A DNA stretch of 10,580 nt, taken from Desulfonatronospira sp. GTDB lineage: Bacteria > Desulfobacterota > Desulfovibrionia > Desulfovibrionales > Desulfonatronovibrionaceae. Every line of letters begins with the position of its first letter. The stretch's first letter is position 1. The stretch is taken from positions 1 to 10,580 of the forward strand of contig PWGS01000246.1 in the NCBI GenBank assembly GCA_003554505.1, written 5' to 3'. This document shows positions 5,720 through 10,580 of the stretch, piece after piece. Position numbers and translations under genes: made by a program. The notes beneath the pieces were generated by a model. The model was not told the origin of the DNA and did not search any database. It saw only the letters and a list, made by a program, of their open reading frames with translations.

Positions 5720-8368
5720 ATGATGGATTACAACTTCAGCACCGGGGTCCCTGGCCTGGATGAAGCTCTCAACGGCCTGCGAACCGGCGATAATGTGGTC
5801 TGGCAGATTGATTCTGTTGAAGATTATCTCCCCTTTGTCCTTCCTTACAGTGACTATTGCCGCTTCAATGGTATTCCTCTTATCTACATACGCTTTGCCA
5901 TACACAGACCTCTCTTGAGAGATGATAAAACTACAGCTACTTACCGTTTAAATCCCATACACAGTTTTGAAAAATTCATTTTTGAAATCCATTCCATTAT
6001 ACATAAACATGGAAAGGGCTGCTGCTATCTTTTTGACTGCCTGAGCGAGCTTTCTTCAGACTGGAGCTCAGACCGCATGCTGGCCAATTTCTTTATGCTC
6101 ATATGTCCATATCTTGGAAGCATGCAGACGATAGCTTACTTCGCTCTTCTACGAAACAAGCACTCCGCCCACGCCACAAGTCCAATACTCAATGTAACCC
6201 AGCTTTTGCTTGATGTATATCAGCATAATAATGAGCTATACATTCATCCTTTAAAAGTGGACGGCAGATACTCATCCACGATGAATGCTCTGCATCAGTG
6301 GCAGGGAAGGAAGTTTGTAGCTGTAAAAACAAGTGAAAAGATAAGTAAAATTCTTTCTTACAAAACATGGTCTCGTATGGATTCTGGTATACACAAGCAT
6401 GGTTACTGGAACAGTACATTCCTTGAAGGTGAAGAGGTTCAAGAAGATTTTGAAAAAGGTATCTGCAGTGAGCATGAAGAGCGTTCCTGGAAGAAAAAAC
6501 TTTTAAAAATGATTTTTTCCAGGGACCAGCGCATACTCGAACTGGCTTATAAATACCTTTCTCTTAAAGATGTTCTTTTTATGAAGCGCAGAATGATAGG
6601 CAGCGGGCTCATGGGCGGCAAAAGCTGCGGTTTCTTGCTGGCCAGGGCCATTATGAACAGAACAGATCCGGAAAAATGGGAGCATAGATTTGAAGCTCAC
6701 GATTCATTTTACATAGGATCTGATGTTTTTTACACTTTTCTGGTCCAGAATGGCGTATGGTGGATAAGACAGCAGCAGAGAGATCCGGATCTTTTTCTCA
6801 AGGATATTGAAAGGGCCAGGTCTCAGATCTTCAATGGATCGTTCCCGCACGATATTATCAAACAGTTTGTAGACCTGCTGGATTATTTCGGGCAGTGGCC
6901 CTTCATTGTCCGGTCCAGTTCACTCATGGAAGACAACTTCGGAAATGTCTTCGCAGGAAAATACAAAAGCATCTTCTGCCCCAACCAGGGCAGCAGAGGT
7001 CAGCGACTGGCAGCTTTTGTCGAAGCGGTTAAAGAAATATACGCCAGCTCCATCAGCGACAAGGCCTTGCTCTACCGCAAACAGAGGGGGCTGCTGGACA
7101 ATGATGAACAGATGGCTCTACTGGTACAGAGGGTCAGCGGGGTCAACTACGGCAGATTCTTTTTTCCCCAGGCCGCTGGAGTCGGATTTTCCTTCAACCC
7201 GTATGCCTGGAACAGACAGGTGGATCCTGAATCAGGCATGCTCAGGCTGGTTTTCGGGCTGGGCACCAGAGCCGTAAATCGCTCGGATGACGACTACACC
7301 AGGGTGATCGCCCTGAACGAACCCATGATGCAGCCTCTGGCCAACCTGGAAGGACATCTCTACACCCAGCAGCAGGTTGATGTCCTGGATCTGCAGGAAA
7401 ACTCCCTGACTTCCCTGGATTTCAAAACACTGGCCCGGACATGTCCCGGGCTCCCCATGGGTCATTTTGCCGAAAGGGACAGGTCATTAGAACTTAAAGC
7501 CAGGCAAATGAACCTCAAAAATTTTTTCCCATGGGTCCTGAACTTTAAAACTCTGCTGTCTGACACAGATTTCTGCAAAGATATGCGGGAGATGCTGAAA
7601 GTTCTGGAAAAGGCTTATGGTACGACAGTGGATATAGAGTTTACAGTCAATTTCTTCAGTGAACAGGCTGATGATGCCGCTGATTCAGAGCAGGACTACA
7701 AGATCAATATCGTCCAGTGCAGACCCCTGGAAATGAAGGATGCTGGAGTTCAGGAAGAAGTTGCAGCTCAAATCTCTTCTGAAAAACTGATTGTTAAAAG
7801 CGCTGGTCCCATTATCGGTCAGAGCCGTCAAGATAAGATTGACCGTATCATCTATGTCAGCCCCGAAAAATACGGCCGACTTTCAGAAAGGGAACGCCAT
7901 ACCGTAGCCAGGCTCATCGGACGCATTACTCACGAAAGTACCTGCGTCTCCTGCTTTAATCAAATGCTCCTGGGTCCGGGAAGATGGGGTACAAGTATTG
8001 CTTCGCTGGGAGTTCCTGTAAGTTTTGCAGAAATCAGCCCGGTTTCGGTGATGGTGGAAATAGGGGCCATGCGCCAGGACTTTGTCCCGGACGTGTCTCT
8101 TGGTACCCATTTTTTCAGTGACCTCATCGAATTTGATATCCTGTACATGGCTCTTTACCCGGATAAAAAAGATAATCTGCTTAATCTCACTTTTCTGGAA
8201 AACTCAGGCAACAGGCTGATCCAAATCCTGCCTGATCAGGCAAAATGGACCGATACAGTCTTTGTTTTGGATCAGCCGATGTTGCCTGACCAGGCCTCAA
8301 TCCAACTTTGCGCCAGTGTCCGGGAACAGTACGCTGCTGTTTATTTAGAGAAAGAGAACCAGTTCTGA
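5720..8368 (+). CDS. KaiC-like (degenerate) - PPDK/PEP-synthase ATP-grasp protein with uncharacterised C-terminal domain
   Basis: A cytosolic protein of about 882 residues with no signal peptide or membrane segment. Residues 5-190 resemble a KaiC/RecA domain: FSTGVPGLDEALNGLRTGD at the start and a Walker B-like YLFDCLSEL (103-111). Where Walker A should be, the sequence is WQIDSVEDY, with no GKT/S. Residues 290-670 are a PPDK N-terminal (PEP/pyruvate-binding) ATP-grasp domain: MGGK (K301), IVRSSSLMED (R398), GVGFSFNP (487-494), FGLGTRAV, DIEF (E640) and VQCRP (Q666, R668). These positions correspond to the ATP-binding residues of PPDK and PEP synthase. The phospho-histidine domain (GG-x2-SH-x-A) and the PEP/pyruvate barrel are both absent. 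Instead about 210 residues follow with HESTCVSC, GPGRWGTS, LGVPVSFAEI and GTHFF. Database names such as pyruvate phosphate dikinase would overstate what is present; the reaction is unknown. The gene stands alone, divergent from gdhA and convergent with the glutamate synthase-like gene. Its first third is AT-richer than the rest. Confidence 0.85.
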   Translation: MMDYNFSTGVPGLDEALNGLRTGDNVVWQIDSVEDYLPFVLPYSDYCRFNGIPLIYIRFAIHRPLLRDDKTTATYRLNPIHSFEKFIFEIHSIIHKHGKGCCYLFDCLSELSSDWSSDRMLANFFMLICPYLGSMQTIAYFALLRNKHSAHATSPILNVTQLLLDVYQHNNELYIHPLKVDGRYSSTMNALHQWQGRKFVAVKTSEKISKILSYKTWSRMDSGIHKHGYWNSTFLEGEEVQEDFEKGICSEHEERSWKKKLLKMIFSRDQRILELAYKYLSLKDVLFMKRRMIGSGLMGGKSCGFLLARAIMNRTDPEKWEHRFEAHDSFYIGSDVFYTFLVQNGVWWIRQQQRDPDLFLKDIERARSQIFNGSFPHDIIKQFVDLLDYFGQWPFIVRSSSLMEDNFGNVFAGKYKSIFCPNQGSRGQRLAAFVEAVKEIYASSISDKALLYRKQRGLLDNDEQMALLVQRVSGVNYGRFFFPQAAGVGFSFNPYAWNRQVDPESGMLRLVFGLGTRAVNRSDDDYTRVIALNEPMMQPLANLEGHLYTQQQVDVLDLQENSLTSLDFKTLARTCPGLPMGHFAERDRSLELKARQMNLKNFFPWVLNFKTLLSDTDFCKDMREMLKVLEKAYGTTVDIEFTVNFFSEQADDAADSEQDYKINIVQCRPLEMKDAGVQEEVAAQISSEKLIVKSAGPIIGQSRQDKIDRIIYVSPEKYGRLSERERHTVARLIGRITHESTCVSCFNQMLLGPGRWGTSIASLGVPVSFAEISPVSVMVEIGAMRQDFVPDVSLGTHFFSDLIEFDILYMALYPDKKDNLLNLTFLENSGNRLIQILPDQAKWTDTVFVLDQPMLPDQASIQLCASVREQYAAVYLEKENQF

Positions 8369-8384
8369 GTCCTGCAGGCAACAG

Positions 8385-10025
8385 CTACATTTTGAGTATT
8401 GCCCTGGCCTGCTCGTCCATTGCGTCAGTGATGAATTTTATGCCGGTCTCTTTTTCCGTTTCCCTGTTCCCTGAGGCCAGATCATCCCTGGAAAGGCTCG
8501 GCAGGGAAAATTTTCTGGTACCAGCCATAAACTGCTGCAGCCCTGCCTTTAGTTTATCGGTCATGGTCCAGAAAGCTATGGCTCCAAAGGGGATATTGGC
8601 CATTTCGTCCTTGCCCACTTTCTTCTGGACATCATAGTAGCCGGCAAATATCTCTTCCGGGGATGATCCGAAATCGGCGACAGTCTTGGGAAGTTTATCC
8701 CAGTTCCCGCCGATTTTTTCCTTTTTCTCCGGCTGAAGCCCTCCCTGAATGTTGCTACCCAGAAACCCGGGTATCATAAGAGCTCTGCCCATGCAGGCCA
8801 GTTTGCTGTAAGGAGCGCCCAGGGCTAAGGCCTTGAAGATATGGTCCTCCTGGGCAAATCCTCCGGCAAAGGCCAAATCCGGGACACTTTCCCCTTTTTC
8901 CTCCAGGATGCCGGCATACTCGTAAGCCTTGGAATGCAGGAGTATTGAAGGCACTCCCCAGGACTGCATCATGTGCCAGGGGCTCATTCCGGTTCCTCCG
9001 CCGGCTCCGTCAATGGTCAGCAGATCTATGTCGTTTTCTCCGGCCAGCTTGATGGCCATGGCCAGAGCTTCCATACCGTAAGCACCTGTCTTGAGGGTAA
9101 CCCCGTTTATACCCATGCCGCGCAGATAATCCACAGTGGACTTGAAATTGTTGCGCACGTCCTCGTAACGGGAATAATCGGTGAATCCCAGACGGCTGTG
9201 CCTGGCAAAGGCTTTTATGGAGCCCCTCTTGAACGCTTCCTGGACTTCGCCCAGTTCCGGGTCGGGATCTACCACGTAGCCTCTTTTTTTGAGAAAAAGG
9301 GCGTGTTCCAGATTGAAAACCTCGATTTCTCCGCCGATATCCTTGGCCCCCTGGCCCCACTTGATTTCTATAAAGACCTTGTCGCCGCCGTATTTTTCAG
9401 CCACATACTCGGCTACGCGGTTGCGGCCGTCCTCGACGTTTAGCTGTACCAGCACAGCCCCGTGACCGTCAAAGTAGCGCATATAGGTATCTATGCGCCG
9501 GTTCAGCTCAGGTGATTCCACAATTCGCCCGTTTTTCATCTTTGAAGCTGGGTCCACCCCCACGACATTCTCTCCGATGACAATGGGAACTCCCACCAGG
9601 GAACATCCAACTGCAAAGGCATCCCAGTATGTTTCAGCAATTTTGGTCGACCCTAAAGCCCCGGTCATGATGGGCATTCTGGCAATGACCTTTTTCTGTC
9701 TGCCGAAAGTCGTCTTCACATCCACATCCTGAAAGGTGCAGTTGTCCGGATCATTGCTTGCTCCTTCGGGCAGTCCATGAGCGCCGTAATTATATCCCTG
9801 TATGCGCAGGGAGTTGTAGGATATACCCACGTGAGTGGTATTGTCCGCCCCGGCGGTTACTTTTCCGTAATCCCGGGGATAGAGTACTTCCCTGCCCTTG
9901 ATGCTGGCAAGCCAGGTTTCGCATTTGCCTGCGCAGTCGGCCCTGCAGAGTGTACACAGTCCGGACTCAGCGGGACTGCCCCGGTTGACAGTACCCAAAA
10001 CGTCATTTGACTTGGAAGCTTTCAC
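8385..10025 (-). CDS. Glutamate synthase-like FMN-binding protein (GltB central-domain type)
   Basis: A 546-residue protein matching only the FMN/synthase part of the large GOGAT subunit, which makes glutamate from 2-oxoglutarate and ammonia. The TIM-barrel motifs are clear: IKWGQGAKDIGGE (221-233), VTLKTGAYG (309-317), TIDGAGGGTGMSP (337-349) and FAGGF (396-400). The N-terminal glutamine amidotransferase and the C-terminal beta-helix domain are absent, as in archaeal-type stand-alone synthases. The usual C-x5-C-x4-C [3Fe-4S] motif expected after the FMN barrel is missing. An N-terminal C24-x2-C27-x3-C31-x3-C35 group may bind a metal or Fe-S cluster instead. The start is GTG at 10025, supported by a perfect ribosome site. 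The partner that supplies ammonia or electrons is not in the window. It ends 16 bp from the convergent ATP-grasp gene. True GOGAT activity is unproven; another FMN oxidoreductase role is possible. Confidence 0.87.
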   Translation of the reverse strand: MKASKSNDVLGTVNRGSPAESGLCTLCRADCAGKCETWLASIKGREVLYPRDYGKVTAGADNTTHVGISYNSLRIQGYNYGAHGLPEGASNDPDNCTFQDVDVKTTFGRQKKVIARMPIMTGALGSTKIAETYWDAFAVGCSLVGVPIVIGENVVGVDPASKMKNGRIVESPELNRRIDTYMRYFDGHGAVLVQLNVEDGRNRVAEYVAEKYGGDKVFIEIKWGQGAKDIGGEIEVFNLEHALFLKKRGYVVDPDPELGEVQEAFKRGSIKAFARHSRLGFTDYSRYEDVRNNFKSTVDYLRGMGINGVTLKTGAYGMEALAMAIKLAGENDIDLLTIDGAGGGTGMSPWHMMQSWGVPSILLHSKAYEYAGILEEKGESVPDLAFAGGFAQEDHIFKALALGAPYSKLACMGRALMIPGFLGSNIQGGLQPEKKEKIGGNWDKLPKTVADFGSSPEEIFAGYYDVQKKVGKDEMANIPFGAIAFWTMTDKLKAGLQQFMAGTRKFSLPSLSRDDLASGNRETEKETGIKFITDAMDEQARAILKM

Positions 10026-10033
10026 TATAACAA

Positions 10034-10041
10034 CCCTCCTT
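10034..10041 (-). promoter_or_regulatory. Strong ribosome binding site for the glutamate synthase-like gene
   Basis: The reverse strand reads AAGGAGGG followed by an 8-nt spacer and GTG at 10025. The near-perfect anti-16S match compensates for the GTG start and fixes it with good confidence. Confidence 0.8.
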
Positions 10042-10156
10042 AAAATTTTTCATCTTAAATGTGAAGTATCTGTTCAGCACTTTTCAGGAAAGCAGGGGAC
10101 AGGCCCCCCCAAACCTTTTTCTAAAGGATAATTGACAGGTTTTAAAAATAAGTGCG

Positions 10157-10172
10157 GGGGTGTCGGTACCCC
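10157..10172. repeat. Inverted repeat GGGGT-N6-ACCCC
   Basis: Five base pairs around a 6-nt loop that includes part of a GGTACC palindrome. No T-run follows. It lies about 130 bp upstream of the glutamate synthase-like start on that gene's strand and may be an operator or chance. Confidence 0.3.
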
Positions 10173-10246
10173 GTGCCAGATCCAAAGCGCTGGACACATA
10201 CAATGTGAGATACCATTGGATAACAGAGTTTCCGTATGAATTTTCA

Positions 10247-10261
10247 GCCTGCACTGCAGGC
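10247..10261. repeat. Perfect inverted repeat GCCTGC-ACT-GCAGGC
   Basis: Six base pairs with a 3-nt loop. No T-run follows on either strand, so it is not an intrinsic terminator. Another imperfect pair (CAATG/CATTG, 10201-10218) lies just upstream. Confidence 0.4.
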
Positions 10262-10366
10262 ACAAAGCTCTGCTCCGGCCCGACGAGACAGTCCTTTATC
10301 AAAGGGGAAGAGATTACTCAATGGCCAAAACCAAATTTATAATTACATTTTTGTAAAACTATTTTT

Positions 10367-10580
10367 ATGTCAAAGAGGTATGCAGCAAAATTAACCTGGA
10401 TCAACCAGCCCTTCCTGAACAGAAAAACATGTCTGAGGACCGGGGGGGCACATCAAATACCCCTTTTCAGCGCTGCAGGGCTTGCATTTTTTGCCGCATT
10501 GAATAGGATGCTTTTTTCACGCACAAATCTTTACAAGGTTCTCTCAGGCAAAATCAATATTAAACACTTAAACAATTCAC
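10367..10580 (+). other. Open frame running off the right edge, doubtful gene
   Basis: From ATG 10367 a frame stays open for 71 codons to the window end, beginning MSKRYAAKLTWINQPF. It has no ribosome binding site (an AT-rich run precedes it), resembles no family known to me, and passes through the G7 run and one copy of the direct repeat. It may be a chance open frame. It is recorded only because its end lies outside the window. Confidence 0.12.

Larger units (their letters stand above)
10081..10480. repeat. Gapped direct repeat TTTTCAG-N4-GCAGGG, two copies 383 bp apart
   Basis: TTTTCAGgaaaGCAGGG at 10081-10097 recurs as TTTTCAGcgctGCAGGG at 10464-10480. All 13 outer bases are identical and the spacing is the same; only the 4 central bases differ. 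The two copies bracket most of the gene-free DNA. They could be ends of a small non-autonomous element or two sites for one DNA-binding protein. Confidence 0.45.
10042..10580. other. Long region without a convincing gene
   Basis: No frame here shows a recognised family. The region contains a C7 run (10104-10110), a G7 run (10442-10448), a gapped direct repeat (10081-10097 and 10464-10480), small inverted repeats at 10157-10172, 10201-10218 and 10247-10261, and a forward frame open from 10367 to the edge. The promoter of the glutamate synthase-like gene should lie within the first 100 bp, but no clear -35/-10 pair was found. A TTGACA at 10132-10137 on the forward strand lacks a -10 box at the right distance. 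Repeated overlapping frames on both strands look like intergenic repeat DNA rather than coding sequence. Confidence 0.5.

Noticed and set aside
8973..9443. 156-codon forward frame opposite the glutamate synthase-like gene
   Set aside because: It is the antisense shadow of a well-supported FMN barrel and shows no family motif.
10132..10160. TTGACA at 10132-10137 as a promoter
   Set aside because: No -10-like hexamer lies 16-18 nt downstream (the spot is G-rich) and no forward gene follows.
10074..10302. Two overlapping 63-72 codon reverse frames upstream of the glutamate synthase-like gene
   Set aside because: They overlap each other in different frames, cross the inverted repeats and C7 run, lack good ribosome sites and resemble no family. 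Repeat DNA is a better explanation.

Overview
The window looks like chromosomal housekeeping DNA from a Gram-negative bacterium, probably a deltaproteobacterial (Desulfovibrionales-like) sulfate reducer. This is an inference from three things: a very large DHH-CBS-nucleotidyltransferase fusion, a stand-alone FMN-type glutamate synthase, and a KaiC-like/PEP-synthase-like hybrid protein. No RNA gene, CRISPR array, transposase or phage gene was seen.

Layout. Positions 1-229 (-) hold the 5' part of folK, which runs off the left edge. After a gap of about 100 bp, a divergent (+) pair follows: a XerD-type tyrosine recombinase (328-1260, TTG start), whose stop overlaps the start of a gene of about 888 codons (1244-3910). 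That second gene encodes a DHH phosphoesterase, two CBS domains and a tRNA CCA/A-adding nucleotidyltransferase in one chain. It converges on gdhA (3922-5271, -), an NADP-type glutamate dehydrogenase, with an 11 bp gap. A 448 bp divergent intergenic region (5272-5719) carries 7-nt tandem repeats, a perfect 9-bp hairpin and a second hairpin. Next is a protein of about 882 aa (5720-8368, +): a degenerate KaiC/RecA-like domain, a PPDK/PEP-synthase ATP-grasp domain with its key residues kept, and a conserved-looking C-terminal block of unknown function. It converges on a glutamate synthase-like FMN protein (8385-10025, -) with a 16 bp gap. The last 540 bp or so have no convincing gene but contain a gapped direct repeat, small inverted repeats and an open frame leaving the right edge.

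How the genes fit together. folK (folate), xerD (chromosome dimer resolution) and the tRNA 3'-end enzyme are core functions, and xerD and the fusion gene are probably translationally coupled. gdhA and the glutamate synthase-like gene both serve ammonium and glutamate metabolism, and the PEP-synthase-like hybrid lies between them. That placement makes a carbon/nitrogen or energy-linked role attractive, but it is only suggested by position.

The most interesting object is the 5720-8368 protein. It appears to have lost the Walker A of its KaiC-like part. It keeps an apparently functional ATP-grasp, lacks the phospho-histidine and PEP/pyruvate domains of true PEP synthase, and ends in an undefined domain with an H-x3-C-x2-C motif, a GPGRWGTS motif and a GTHFF motif.
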